Assembly: GCA_050084515.1 (NCBI GenBank)
Contig: CM114274.1
Span: 1,922,001 to 1,986,000 of the forward strand
Source of the DNA: Blasia pusilla
Taxonomy: Eukaryota; Marchantiophyta; Marchantiopsida; Blasiales
Reading direction: 5' to 3'
DNA: 64,000 nucleotides
A program made the translations under genes and the position numbers. Below, piece by piece: positions 18,651-30,507 of this stretch (positions are counted from its first letter, which is position 1; each line of letters opens with the position of its first letter). The notes beneath the pieces were generated by a model. It was not told the DNA's origin and searched no databases. It saw nothing but the letters and a program-made list of their open reading frames with translations.

Positions 18651-19648
18651 TGTCGTGTGCCTACTCTCCTTGAAAGTAAATCATTAATGTTGCGGAAGCA
18701 TGCGTTAAGTAGGACACACTCTTTATCCTGATCTGCATCCAAACACGCACTCATATTAGTTGGGTCTGGGTCAATCATCATTATAAATTTCCGAGTTTTT
18801 TACTGGGCCTTTCATCAGGCTCAACCTTCCTAGTTTCGCAGTTTACAACACAGGCAAGTCTTTGAAGACTTGGGAGACTTTCTGGTTGATTCAAAAACCT
18901 CAAACAACATTTTAATGCCCAGCGGTTCCAAATTTCCAATAGACATCCAATGAGTATCTAACCGCGAGTCACAGAAATGAATCGCGGGTTGGAATCCAAG
19001 TGTGGCTTACGAAATCTACTCCCTTTAATCAGGTTTGGTTATTGAGTTCCAACGCCAAACTCTAGTTCCATCTTGTGCCCTTGAGACGCCGTTTGGTGCT
19101 AAAAGTGGGGTTTTTATTCCAAGGATCCTTGGAGACAATCCTCCTTATTAGCACTTTTGGGGATCCCCGCCCTCCCCCCAACTTTAGGGAAAGACAATCG
19201 ACCCCTCGAATTGGCTCTTACAGTCATTTTTGGCCAATATCTCATCTTATACTTATGCGTTTCCTAAGATCTTTAATCCATTGGAACTTTCTTAACATAG
19301 GCTTTCTAAATCCACCTTACATGCCCCAAACGCAGATAAGGACTAAAAGTTATGATCCAAAACACAGTCAAAATCCTCAAACGCTAGTCTTGTTCCAAAA
19401 TTGGTTCTCACCTCTTTGGAAACTAGCCTTCCTAGATTCAACTCATCTCAAGTCTTGGTTCACATTTGGTCACGACCTGAAATGCATGAAACACACAACT
19501 CTATTCAATGTTTTGTGTCTTTGGAATTTTCCAAGTTCCTACCCCAAAAGCCTCTCAAAAGCGCGATCATTGTAGCATGAGTCCACTAGAGTTCTAATGT
19601 TCCACGTGGTGATTGTTTGATATTTTTTTGGTTATGAGGGTTGCGACA
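18651..19648 (-). repeat. Element II 3' LTR
   Basis: 998 bp, TGTCG at the left and CGACA at the right. In element orientation it is preceded by a purine-rich tract (CCTTCTAAGGAGGGGTGAG, 19649-19667) that fits a polypurine primer. Confidence 0.85.
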
Positions 19649-19667
19649 CTCACCCCTCCTTAGAAGG

Positions 19668-20340
19668 ATGATGTCTTTATGAACGCAAATCTTTTTAATG
19701 TCAAGTTCTGGGAAGTCGACCCCTTGACACTTAATTGCGTTATGGTAGCTAACCCGCAAGTCCTCTTTTGGCTTAAGTCTTAGGCTGTTGCATGCAGCAC
19801 TTAGCTTTATTAGCCTTTCCACTTCAATGAGCCCATACCAATTATGGATGACTTATGTAAACCACAAAAATAAGCTAACTAAGTTTGCAAACTAACATTT
19901 TATTTATTCATTGGTTTGTAAATATTTCACATACCTAGTCAATTTGTACTACTTTTGGGTCAATCAATTTCTACTTAGATGTGGGACTTATTTCATTCAT
20001 GTATCACAAATGAGATCACCCTAAACCCCAAGACATAATAACTTGCCCCGCCAACGTTAGGGCGAGCCAAAATATTAGTATTTCAACACTTGGTCCTGTT
20101 CTAGATACTTATCTGAATACAAGCTCTCACCTCAAATACTCTTTGTTTTTCCTCCTTAACCTACATCCTAAGCATACAAAGAAGGACTCATTGCCATGCA
20201 CTACCATTCTCAAATTGCAATTACTAGCATCGAATCTCCAAATCCATGCATTCTTTATTTCAACAACTAAAATTTTCTAGTTACAATAGGTTTTCCACCC
20301 AAGCTTCCTGGTCACAAGTTATGTGCTTTGCTTCACCATG
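19668..20340 (-). other. Element II 3' untranslated region
   Basis: Non-coding, similar in reverse complement to 28930-29630 (element IV) and 60615-61300 (element VI), and in the same orientation to 31991-32665 (element III). The shared sequence shows that it belongs to the element. Confidence 0.75.
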
Positions 20341-20342
20341 TA

Positions 20343-20866
20343 TTAACGTATATGCTTATCTCGCATCCATCTAAATTCTTGTAGCATCTCTTGGGCATGT
20401 TCGTGATCTTCCTCCGTAATCCAAGTTGCCTCTTCCATATGGTAGCCTTTCCACTTGATGAAGTTCTCATACTTGGTGGCTCTATGTCTAGAACCCATAA
20501 TGGTCTCCACCTTGAACTTTGGTTCTTCATTTATGATGACCGGTTGTGGTCTCAACATCATTCTCCGCTCCACGCGCACATTGTCTTGAAGAAACTTCTT
20601 CAATAATGATAGATAGAAAGTCAGGTGAATCTTGAACTCGTTTGGCAACTCCAATGAATATTTATCCTCAAATGGGTTTGCCTTGATCACATATGGTCCA
20701 ACATACTAGGGTGATAATTTTGCGAACACTTCCTTCAAAAGAGTGAGATTCCTCACACTCAACCATACTTGTTCCCCAACTTGGAAACTCACTTGGCGCT
20801 GACTCTTGTTAGTATGCTTCACGTACATGAGTTGAGCCTTGGAAAAACTTCTTCTCGCTTGCTCTT
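20343..20866 (-). pseudogene. Element II integrase C-terminus and chromodomain
   Basis: 20690-20343 reads through an integrase end (FKIHLTFYLSLLKKFLQDN) into a chromodomain: KVETIMGSRHRATKYENFIKW, then KGYHMEEATWITEEDHEHAQ. In plant chromoviruses this domain targets integration to heterochromatin with particular histone marks. A stop-containing stretch joins it to the integrase core upstream. Confidence 0.85.
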
Positions 20867-20867
20867 G

Positions 20868-21734
20868 TCATTCCTGCATTTCCACTAACAAAAATTCCCC
20901 CGTTGCTTGACGAGTATGTGTCGACATAGCACTCCTCGAAAGGGCCAAGTCAAGAGGCCCTTTTGGTTCTCTTTGATATGCCAAGAGAAACGGAGATTCT
21001 TCAGTTGCAGAATGTTTGGTCGAGCTATAACAATACTCATCCATACTTAGCCACTTTGCCCAATCTTGTTGGTCCCCACTCACGTAATTCCTTAAGTACT
21101 GGTTCATGACCGAGTTTACTTTTTCCCTTTGTCCATATGTTTGAAGATGGAAGGCCATACTAAAGCTAAGTTTGGTCCTGAACCTCCTGAATAGATGTTT
21201 CCAAAAGGCACTGGTAAACTTCGGATCTTGATCGGACACAATGCTCCTAGGAAATCCATGAGCTCGCCACGAGCTATATAGGAACAGTCGAGAAGTGGTA
21301 TAGGCCATCGTTGAATCTCTCGTCGACATAAACCTCCCTAACTTGCTAAATTGATCAACTATCACAAGTCTCGCGTTGTATCCCTCAGATTTCAAAAGAC
21401 TTGTAATGAAATCCACAATAATACTTTGCAAGGCTCCCTCTGTGATCGGAAAAGGACGAAGTAAGCCTTGTTTCTTTACATAAGAAACTTTGTTCGCCTG
21501 ACAGGTCGCACAAGTCTTCACATATTGAGCAACATCTTCCTTCATGTTGGCCCAGAAGAACCTCTTGGTCAAAATAGCAAGCATGGATTTCTCCCGTTTA
21601 TGTCCTGCCAAAGGTCCGTCATGACATTCCAGAATTACTTTTGTCTTTAGCTTGCCTTCGCCCTTATAGATCATGCTCTGCTTAAACCTTAGCAAACCAT
21701 GCCTCAAACTTATGTTGGCCACCTTCTCTCCCAC
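20868..21734 (-). pseudogene. Element II integrase
   Basis: 288-codon open stretch. Zinc domain: ECHDGPLAGHKREKS with the two His, and CATCQAN with the Cys pair. Core: SIIVDFITSLLKSEG with the first Asp, IVSDQDPKFTSAFWKHLF with the second, then LQTYGQREKVNSVMNQY with the Glu. The residues are mostly retained although the neighbouring domains are shifted. Confidence 0.85.
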
Positions 21735-22033
21735 TTCAACTTCCTTAGGTACTCATTTGCTTGTGCATCCTTCATGTACCCTTCACGAATCCTTCTTTCT
21801 AGGCATGTTTCATTTGGGAACATTGCTCTCAAGACTTGTGTTGTCGGTGGCATATGCTCATTCCTACGACTTGACGCATCTTGAATGACATTATCTTTTT
21901 GTGACTTGTGGATAAGCTACACATTCATTAACGCCAATGTATCATGCCATTGGAGTTGCTTCAGTGTCACGCGATCTTGGGTCTCAAAATACTAAAGCGA
22001 AATGTTATCAATGAATACTCGAGTCTTATGAAG

Positions 22034-22435
22034 TCACAAATAGTGACGCCACTTCCTCAAACTATGAACCACCACGAACAACTCTTTCTCATGAGTGGGC
22101 CTTCCCCTTTCCGTGTCACTAAGCTTCTTGCTCTTGTTTGCTATAGGTCTCCCTTTTTGTACCAACATTCTTGACATCCCAAAATCACTAGCATCAGTAT
22201 GCAACTCGAATGGTTGGTCGAACTCCGATAGCTTCACAACTGGTTCCTGCGAGAGGATCTGCTTGACTCGGTTGAACGCCTTATCTACCTCTTGGGCCCA
22301 TGTTGTGTTGGCAAGATTGGTGGTCCAATCTATGAGAGGTTTCATTATTCTAAACATTTTTTCAAGTATGTCCGGTAAAAGTGGACCGCTCCAATGAACC
22401 TCCCCATCCCCTTCACAGTGGAAGGTCGTTCCCAT
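22034..22435 (-). pseudogene. Element II RNase H
   Basis: Contains ELHTDASDFGMSRMLVQKG with the first Asp, and RPTHEKELFVVVHSLRKW with the Glu. It lies directly after the RT thumb and before the tether (VELIHKPGKD type) that leads to integrase. Frameshifts interrupt it on both sides. Confidence 0.8.
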
Positions 22436-23150
22436 TCCACAATGGCGCTTACTTTCTCCATTTTTTGACTCATTCCATTTGCACTAATGACATGCCCCCA
22501 AAACTTGATCTTCATAAAACCAAACTCACTCTTGTCTGCATTCGCATACAACTTGTTGCCGTGAGTTTCTCAAATACTGTCTTCAAATGTCGAGCGTGCT
22601 CCTCGAGTGTCTTTGAATAGATCAGTGTGTCATCTATGTAGATGATCCCGTACTGATCCGTCTCCTTATGAAATATGGAATTAATCAAAGTGGTGAATGT
22701 CAGAGGTGGATAACATAGACCAAAGGGCATTACCACAAACTCAAACAAAACGTATCTCGTCCTACACGCAGTCTTCTCTACATCCGCTTCAGCAATCCGA
22801 ATATGATAATATCCTTATTTGAGGTCAATTGTGTTGAAATACTTAGGCACCTGAAAATCAAGCAAATAGGTCATCCATCCTTGGAAGAGGATAGTTATTC
22901 CTTACCGTCACTTAATGTTGCGCCCGGTAATCAACATAGAGTCTCAACTTTCCATCCTTCTTCTTCACAAAGAGAACGGGCGTTGCATAAGGTGACTTGC
23001 TAGTTCGGATGTTACCCCTTTCTAGGAGTTTACCCAATTGTTTCTTTAACTCTGCAAGTTCCTATTGATTCAACGTAAATGGCACTTTTGAAGATGGTTG
23101 AGATCTGGGTATCACCTATATCTTATGATCAACAGCCCTATGTGGTAGCA
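22345..23150 (-). pseudogene. Element II reverse transcriptase
   Basis: 22748-22512 has FVVMPFGLCYPPLTFTTLIN and the YIDD box (22629-22640, followed by TLIYSK). 22551-22345 has the thumb (KIKFWGHVISANGMSQKMEK). The N-terminal fingers ([20 protein letters not shown]) can be read with stops at about 22960-23060. Inactive because of multiple stops. Confidence 0.85.
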
Positions 23151-23151
23151 A

Positions 23152-23660
23152 CTAAGTCGGAAGCTCCTTGGTCAAAACATCACCAAATTCTTTCACTCTC
23201 TTGAGTGTTTCAGGGATTTCCCTTGAAGTTGAGTCCTGATCTCTACATTTCGCGCTTTCATCATCCTCTACTTGTCTCATCAAGCAAAGAAATTCTTCCT
23301 CTAACTCGGTCAAACTCGTCCTCGTGATGGCGTTCACCAACTCCGTCTTTCTAGGAACCTCACAAACCAATCTAACATACATCCATTTTCCTTTTACTAA
23401 GATGCTCAAGCTCAAGGGTCTTTGCCTTAGTTCCTCCTCATACGCATCCAAGAACGTGTTCATCAAGACTCCATTGATTTCGTCCATGTCGTAATTGGAT
23501 CTTAGGTAATCCAAATTGGGCGTCCTCTTGGTGACTTGGAGAGATGTATCTAGACCTCCCGCCGATAAGTGCTTAGCAAAAAATGAAATCATTCTCGATT
23601 TACTAACCTTGGGCCTTGCACTTTACTTAGCCATATGCCCGGGTTTGCCACAATTTTAGC
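23152..23660 (-). pseudogene. Element II nucleocapsid-linker with the protease core deleted
   Basis: A zinc knuckle is recognisable near 23640 (CYNCGKPGHMAK type, degraded). Then SLQVTKRTPNLDYLRS runs directly into YDMDEINGVLMNTFLDAYEEEL. In elements I and VI these two blocks are separated by the protease site and its flanks, so the protease core has been removed cleanly from this copy. Confidence 0.75.
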
Positions 23661-23663
23661 AAA

Positions 23664-24780
23664 TCACTTTGGCGTTTGCTGACTTCGGGTACGACGGCGC
23701 TCTTGGCTTCGCGTTGATTTCCACTCAGTTTGGTGTTGGGGCAAGAGACCCTTCCTGGTTACTCTCACCCCCATTCCAAACCCTCTTGAATGCCCCTTTT
23801 CTTTTAGTAACTTAGAAGAACTTTTTGGCTCGAAGGGTTTTTGCCTTTGGACATCATCGTCCCCTATCCACTCCGCTAGCTTCAAATGATCCGCGCACGT
23901 CGTCGAAAGCTGAAGCATATGGAAGAGGGCCTTTATGGCACTTGGATTGAGTCCACTTAAGAAGATCACCTTCTTTACAAACTCATCCATTTTTGGAATT
24001 GAGTTCATTTGTGGAATGAACTCTCGCACATAAGCACTAAGGGACCCACTTTGCGGTTGCCGTACAAACTCCACGGCGTCGCAAAACTCTTGGTATTCCG
24101 AAGTGAATCCGTCACCAATCAACACACGTAACTCTTCCCAACTCAAAGCGGCTTCACGGTCTAGATGTTCCTTGCAATGTGGAGTCCACTAGTGGAGTGT
24201 GTGATCCTTTAGGAAGGTGACCGCTACAGTCATCTTGTCTGGCTCCTTTGCTCTTTTCGCTTCAAATTAAAGTTCAAGCTTTGTTGTAAACTCACTCACT
24301 TTCCGAGAACACCCCATACTTGTGAATGGCATTGGAAAATTCATCTTACCAAGCTTCTTGCCCGAACTAGAAGCCCTGTTTGACTCAAGCTCAACGATCC
24401 GCTTGCTTTGTTAGGTCATCTGCTCACTCATCTGTTTCATCAAGTCCATCATCTGGACATAGAGAACCAGATTGCTTGACTTTGGAGCCAAAGGCCCCAC
24501 AAAAAGATTTGAGTTTGGCACATTCTCATGTATGGGACTCGGTTCTTCGAGAGTCGCTATCTCCTCCTCTCGCTCGCGCACTATCATTGGTTTGTCTCTT
24601 GGCGCATTGTTTTAACTTTACTTGCAACTTCCTTCGTTCTTTGCCCTTGGTTGCCATTAACGAGTCCTCGCCCTCAAAGATTTCCTCCTCATCTCTTGCA
24701 TTCCTCCTTGACCGTCGCGGTCTTCTTGCTACCTTGAATTCTTCTCAAACATCTATATCTTCCACGGCCCCAAGTTCATG
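23664..24780 (-). pseudogene. Element II gag
   Basis: 24146-23664 is the capsid part (SLSAYVREFIPQMNSIPKMD, ALFHMLQLSTTCADHLKLAE). The N-terminal part lies at about 24780-24200, broken into several frames. Same arrangement as in elements I and VI. Confidence 0.75.
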
Positions 24781-24793
24781 CTTACCAAGGATA

Positions 24794-24805
24794 AGATTTC
24801 TACCA
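24794..24805 (-). promoter_or_regulatory. Primer-binding site, element II (mutated)
   Basis: Minus-strand TGGTAGAAATCT, derived from the TGGTATCAAAGC type, two bases from the LTR start at 24808. Confidence 0.7.
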
Positions 24806-24807
24806 CG

Positions 24808-24821
24808 TGTCGTGCACCTAC
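24808..24821 (-). repeat. Element II 5' LTR, first 14 bp before the nested insertion
   Basis: TGTCGTGCACCTAC, continuing at 30508 after element IV. The uninterrupted version is at 18651 (TGTCGTGTGCCTACTCTCC). Confidence 0.85.
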
Positions 24822-25735
24822 TGTCGCGACCCTCATAACCAAACAACATCAAATGGGCGCCAAGCGGAACATCATAACTCAAGGGGACTCACATTGCAAT
24901 GTTTACGCTTTGGAGAGGGGTTTGGAAAGGTCTCTTGGAAAAGTCCAAGATACAAAACATGGAATAGAGTTGTGCATTTCATGTGTTAGTGGTCACCACC
25001 AGGAAACTTGGACCAAATGCGAGCCAAGACTTGAGAGGAGTTGAGTCTTTGAAGGTTGGTGGCCAAAGAGGTGAGAACCAATTTTGGAACACGATTAGCG
25101 TTTTGGGGAATTTGACTGTATTTTGGACCATAACGTTTAGCCTCAAGATGCGTCTGAGATAAGTAAGCACGCGTTGGAAAGCTTATATTGAGACGCTTCC
25201 AATGCACAAAAGATCTTACCAAACGCATAAGTTCAGACTGAGATATTGGCCGAAAACAACTTTGAGAGCAATATGGTTGAGGGCCACTTGGAGAGGCTCG
25301 GGTGTCTTTCCCTAAATGTAGGAAACCTCGAAGATCCCCATAAGTACTAGTAAAGAAGGAGTCTCTCCAAGATGTCTTGGAACATGAATCCCCACTTTGA
25401 GCACCAAACGGCGTCTCACAAGCACGGGATGGAACGGGCGTTTGGCGTTGGAACTTGAACCGCCAGGTGCAAAAAGCCATTTGAGGTTCCTCAACGGACC
25501 AGAAAGTATGTCCCAAGTCTTTTGAGACTTTCCCGTGTTGTAAACTTTGAAACAAGGAAGGTTGAGCTTGAGGAGAGACCGAGATGAGAACTAGGAAAGT
25601 TAGCCCACTGATTGATCCAAGACCCGACTTACCAGAGTGCGTGTTTGGATGCAGATCAGCATTGAGAGCATGACCTACTGAATGCACGCTTTCGCAACAA
25701 CAAGATTAACGTTCAAGGAGAGTAGGCCCATGACA
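24822..25735 (+). repeat. Element IV 5' LTR
   Basis: 914 bp, TGTCGCGACC at the start and CATGACA at the end. It is followed two bases later by the primer-binding site TGGTATCAAAGC (25738-25749). Confidence 0.9.
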
Positions 25736-25737
25736 CG

Positions 25738-25749
25738 TGGTATCAAAGC
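25738..25749 (+). promoter_or_regulatory. Primer-binding site, element IV
   Basis: TGGTATCAAAGC, one mismatch from the initiator tRNA-Met type. Confidence 0.85.
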
Positions 25750-25951
25750 AAATCCTTGATGAGTGTGAACTTGGGGTCGTAGAAGATCTGGACGTTTGAG
25801 AAGAACTCAAGGTAGCTGGAAGACCGTGACGCTTGAGGAGGAACGCAAGAGACAAGGATGAGATATGAGAAAGTGAGGACTTGCAAATGGCAAGCAAGGG
25901 CAAAGAACGGAGGAAACCGCGAGTCAAAGCAAAAAATGTGAGAGACGATCA

Positions 25952-26165
25952 ATGACGGACCGTGAGCAAGAGGTGGAGAATGCGACTCTCGAAGTGCCAA
26001 GTCCCAGACATGAGGATGTTCCAAACAAAAATCTTTCCGCGGGGCCTTTGGCTCCAAACTCAAACAAACCGGGCTTTTATATCCAAATAATGGGATTGAT
26101 GAAGGTGATGGCAGACCAGATGGCCGAACACAGAAAGGTGATCATAGAATTCTAGTTCCGGCAAG
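25952..26165 (+). pseudogene. Element IV gag N-terminal stub
   Basis: 68 codons with NSNKPGFYIQIMGLMKVM, equivalent to the gag N-terminus of elements I and VI. At about 26170 the sequence jumps from the GKK block of gag to the segment just before RT ([12 protein letters not shown] type), so capsid, knuckle and protease are missing. Confidence 0.75.
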
Positions 26166-26195
26166 AAGCTACCCGGATCTCAACCACCTTCAAAG

Positions 26196-26900
26196 GCACC
26201 ATATAGGTTGAATAAGGAAGAACTTGCCGAGTTGAAGAAACAGTTGAGTGAACTCCTAGAGAGGGGTTACATCCGAACTAGCAAGTCACCTTATGGAGCA
26301 CCCATTCTCTTTGTGAAGAAGAAGGATGGGAAGTTGAGACTCTGTGTTGATTACCTGGCGCTGAATAAAGTGACGGTAAGGAACAACTATCCTCTCCCGA
26401 GGATGGATGACCTCTTTGATCGATTGTCAAGTGCCAAATATTTCAGCCAGTTTGACGTGAAATCAGGATATTATCAGATTCGGATGGCCGAAGCGGATGT
26501 AGAGAAAACTCCGTGCAGAACGAGATATGGTCCGTTCGAGTTTGTGGTAGTGCCTTTCGGTCTTTGTAATGCACCTTCGACATTCACCACTTTGATGAAC
26601 TTCATTTTTCATAAGGAGTCGGATGAGTTTGTGATCATCTACATAGATGACATACTCATCTATTAAAAAACGCTAGAGGAGCATGCTCGACATTTGAAGA
26701 CGGTGTTTGAGAAACTTATGGCGAACAAGTTGTATGCGAATGCAGATAAGAGTGAGTTCGGTTTGACGAAGATCAAGTTCTTGGGGCATGTGGTTAGTGC
26801 AGATGGAGTGAGTCCAGACATGGAGAAAGTAAGCATGATTTCCAAATGGGAACCGCCTTCCATTGTGAAGGGGATGAGGAGGTTCATCCGAGCGGTCTAG
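26196..26900 (+). pseudogene. Element IV reverse transcriptase
   Basis: 26208-26666 is one open frame: [36 protein letters not shown] and the YIDD box at 26640-26651. A single TAA right after YIDDILIY interrupts it, and the frame continues (26694-26900) with the thumb GLTKIKFLGHVVSADGVSPD. This is the best preserved G1 RT in the window. Confidence 0.9.
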
Positions 26901-27475
26901 TTTTACCGGACATACGTGAAGAACTTTTCGGGAATAGTAAAACCTCTCACAGATTGGACCGCAAAATTTTCCAACACAACATGGACCAAGGAAGTGGATA
27001 AAGCGTTCAATCGAGTCAAAGAGATCCTCTTGCAAGAACCAGTTCTAAAGTTTCCAGAGTTTGACCAACCATCCGAGGTGCACACTGATGCTGGTGATTT
27101 CGCGATTGCAGGAATGTTGGTGCAAAAAGGGAGACCTATAGCATACGAGAGCAAGAAGCTTAGCGATACCAAAAGGAGATGGCCCAATCATAGAAAGAGT
27201 TGTTCACGATGATTCATTGCTTGAGGAAGTGGCGTCACTATCGGGGACTTCACAAGACTCGAGTATTCATCCATAACATATCGCTCAAGTATTTTGAGAC
27301 CGAGGATCGCGTAACACCAAAGGAGCTTCGATGGCATGATATCTTGGCGTTGAAAAATGTGGAGCTAATCCATAAGCCGGGGAAAGACAATGTCATTCCA
27401 GATGCGTTAAGTTGTAAGGATAAGCATATGCCATCGACAACACAAGTGTTGAGAGCAATGTTCCCTAATTAAACA
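26901..27475 (+). pseudogene. Element IV RNase H
   Basis: 26916-27212 contains EVHTDAGDFAIAGMLVQKG with the first Asp. A frameshift near 27200 leads to HCLRKWRHYRGLHKTRVFI. The tether VELIHKPGKDNVIPDALS follows, ending at about 27470. Confidence 0.85.
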
Positions 27476-28500
27476 GACCTGGAAAGAAGGATTCGTGAAG
27501 GGTACATGAAGGATACGCAAGCGAGGGAGTAGCTCAAGAAGTTGAAGCGGGGCGAGAAGGTGGCCAATATGAGTTTGAGACACGGCTTGCTAAGGTTTAA
27601 GCAGAGCAAGATCTATGTAGGCCAAGGCAAGCTACGGACCAAGGTGTTTGTTGAATGTCATGATGGACCTTTAGCAAGTCATAAAGGGTAGAAATCCACT
27701 CTTGCTGTTTTGGCCAAGAGGTTCTTCTGGCCCAACATGAAGGAAGATGTTGCTCAATATGTGAAAACTTGCGTGACCTGTCAGGCAAACAAAGTTTCTT
27801 ATGGGAAGAAACAAGGCTTACTTCCTCCTTTGCCAATCCCGGAGGGACCCTTGCAAAGCATTAGCATGGATTTCATTACAAGTCTTCCGAAATCTGAGGG
27901 ATACAACGTTATACTTGTGATAGTTGATCGGTTTAGCAAGTTGGGGAGGTTTGTGCCGATGAGAGAGTTTGCGACGGCCTACACGACTTCCCGACAGTTC
28001 TTGGATGGTTGATGGCGAGCTCACAGATTGCCTAGGAGCATTATGTCCGATGGAGATCCGAAGTTTAGCACAACCTTTTGGAAACCTCTATTCATGAGGT
28101 TCCGGACCAAACTCAACTTTAGTACGGCCTTCCATCCTCAAAAGGATGGACAGACGGAAAAAGTAAACTCTCTCATTAAGTATTGGTCATGAACCAATAC
28201 TTCAGGAAGTACGTGAGTGCGGACCAAAGAGATTGGGCCAAGTGTCTAAGTATGGTTGAGTATTGTTACACCTCGACCAAGCATTTTGCAACCGAAGAAT
28301 ATCCGTTTCTTCTAGCGTATCAAAGAGAACCAGAAGGGCCTCTTGACTTGGCTCTTTCGAGGGGAGCTACATCGGCACACACTCGTCAAGCAATGGCGGA
28401 AGTTTTGTTAGTGGAAATGTAGGAATAACAAGAGCGAGCGAGGAAAAGCCTTTCCAAGGCACAAGTAAGGTACGAGAAGCATGCTAACAAAAGTTGGCGC
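27476..28500 (+). pseudogene. Element IV integrase
   Basis: Zinc domain: ECHDGPLASHKG and YVKTCVTCQANKVSY (27650-27800). Core: SISMDFITSLPKSEGYN with the first Asp (27710-28012), IMSDGDPKF with the second (about 28040), and HPQKDGQTEKVNS with the Glu (about 28130). A further frame 28183-28422 covers the core end (SADQRDWAKCLSMVEYCY). Catalytic residues are present, but stops and frameshifts break it. Confidence 0.85.
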
Positions 28501-28503
28501 AAA

Positions 28504-28929
28504 GTGAGTTTCCAATTCGGGGAACGAGTGTGGTTGAGTGTAAAGAATCTCACTCTTCCAAAGGAATTTTCCGCGAAAGTGTCAGCCAAGTATGCCGGAC
28601 TGTATATGATCAAGGCAAAGCCGTTTGAGGATGTGTACATATTGGAGCTGCCAAACGAGCTCAAAATTCACCTGACTTTCCATGTGTCATTATTGAAGAA
28701 CTATCTTCAAGACAATGTGCGTCCGGAACAAAGGATGGTGTTGAGACCACAACAGGTTATCAGAAATGAGGAACCAGAGTTCGAGGTTGAGACCATTATG
28801 TGTTCCTGTCGTAGAGCCGCTAAGTACGAGTACTTGGTCAAGTGGAAAGGCTACCATGTGAAAGAGGCGACTTGGATTTCGGAGACGGATCTTGAACACG
28901 CGCAAGAAGCGCTGCAAGACTTCAAATAG
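28504..28929 (+). pseudogene. Element IV integrase C-terminus and chromodomain
   Basis: 141-codon open stretch. Integrase end: FGERVWLSVKNLTLPKEFSA, then ELKIHLTFHVSLLKN. Chromodomain: FEVETIMCSCRRAAKYEYLV followed by KWKGYHVKEATWISETDLEH. The aromatic and KWKGY landmarks of the chromodomain are intact. It ends in a TAG after LQDFK. Confidence 0.9.
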
Positions 28930-29635
28930 ATGCAAGATATGCACATGCGTTAGTACATGGTGAAGCAAAGGACATAACTTGGGACCGGGACGCTTAATCC
29001 GATAACCCGTTGTAACTATAAATGTTTAGTTGTTGCAATAAAGAATGCATGGATTTGGAGATTCGATGCTTGTGATTGCAATTTTGAGTTTGGTAGTGCA
29101 TGACAATGAGTAGTTCTTCATATGCTTAGGATGTAAGTCAAGGAGGCCAAACAATGAATATTTGAGGTGAGAGCTTGTATTCGGATAAGGCATCAAGTGT
29201 TGAAGTACTAGCATTTGGACTCATCCTAACGTTGGCGGGGTAGATTAGTCTGTCTTGGGGTCTGTGGTGATCTCGTTCATGTTGTTTGAGTGAACTTAGT
29301 GATGCGCCTAAGTGGAATACGAGTGACCCAAAAGTAGTACGAGTTGGCTAGGTAAATAGGCGGTTGTTTACAAATAGTGAATGAGGTGTTAGGTTGCAAA
29401 CTTAGTTAGCTTATTTTGATAGTTTAGATAAGTTATGCAGAACTGGTCTAGGCTAATTGAAGTGGATAAGCTAATAATTCTCAGTGTTGCAAGCAACAAC
29501 CTAACACTTAAGCCAAAAAAGAAATTGCGTGTTAGCTACCAGAATGCGATTCAGTGTTAATAGGTCGGCTTCCTAGAACTTAACATTAAAAAGGTTTGCG
29601 ATGATGAGGACATCAACCTTCTAAATAGGGGTGAG
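28930..29635 (+). other. Element IV 3' untranslated region with polypurine tract
   Basis: Shared with the 3' regions of elements II, III and VI. Ends in a purine-rich tract (AAATAGGGGTGAG) immediately before the 3' LTR. Confidence 0.8.
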
Positions 29636-30507
29636 TGTCGCAACCCTCATAACCAAACAACACCAAATGGGCGCCAAACGGAACATTAGAACTCAAGTGG
29701 ACTCGCGCTGCGATGTTTGCGCTTTGGAGAGGCGTTTGGAAAGGTCTCTTGGAAAAGTTCAAGAGAAAAATATGGAACACAGTTGTGCGTTTCATGCGTT
29801 AGTGGTCGCGACCATGAAACCTGGACCAAACGCGAGCCAAGACTTGAGAGGAGTTGAGTCTTGGAAGGTTGGTGGCCAAAGAGGTGAGAACCAATTTTGG
29901 AACACGGCTAGCGTTTGGGGAATTTGACTGTGTTTTGGACTATAACGTTTATCCTTAAGATGAATTTGAGACAAGTAAGCATGCATAGTACCAAACGCAT
30001 AAGTATAGACTAAGATATTGGCCGAAAACAACTGTGAGAGCAATATGGTTGAGGGCCAATTGGAGAGGCCCGAGTGTCTTTCCCTAAATGTAGGGAACCA
30101 GGGAGATCCTTAAAAGTACTAGTTAGGGAGGAATCTCTCCAAAATATCTTGGAACACAAATCCCCACTTTGAGCATCAAACGCCGTCTCACAGGCACGGG
30201 ATGAAACAGGAGTTTGGCATTGGAACTTGAACCGTATGGCGCGAAACGCCGTTTGAGGTTCCTCAACTGACCAGAAAGTTTGTCGAAAGTCTGTTGAAAC
30301 TTGCCCGTGTTGTAAACCGTGAAACTAGGAAGGCTGAGCTTGAGAAGAGACCGAGACGAGAACTTGGAAAGTTAGCTCGTTGATTGATCATAGACCCGAC
30401 TAACCAGAGTGCATGATTGGATGCAAATCAACGTTGAGAGCGTGACCTATTGAACGCACGCTTCCGCAACAACAAGATGAATGTTCAAGGAGAGTAGGCG
30501 CACGACA
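29636..30507 (+). repeat. Element IV 3' LTR
   Basis: 872 bp, TGTCGCAACC to CACGACA. Slightly shorter than the 5' LTR because of small internal deletions. Confidence 0.9.

Larger units (their letters stand above)
24822..30507 (+). mobile_element. G1 Ty3/gypsy element IV, internally deleted
   Basis: Plus-strand element with both LTRs (24822-25735 and 29636-30507), primer-binding site, RT, RNase H, integrase and chromodomain. The target duplication is CCTAC (24817-24821) and CTTAC (30508-30512), with one mismatch. Most of gag, the nucleocapsid and the protease are deleted. It is the youngest layer of the nest. Confidence 0.9.
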
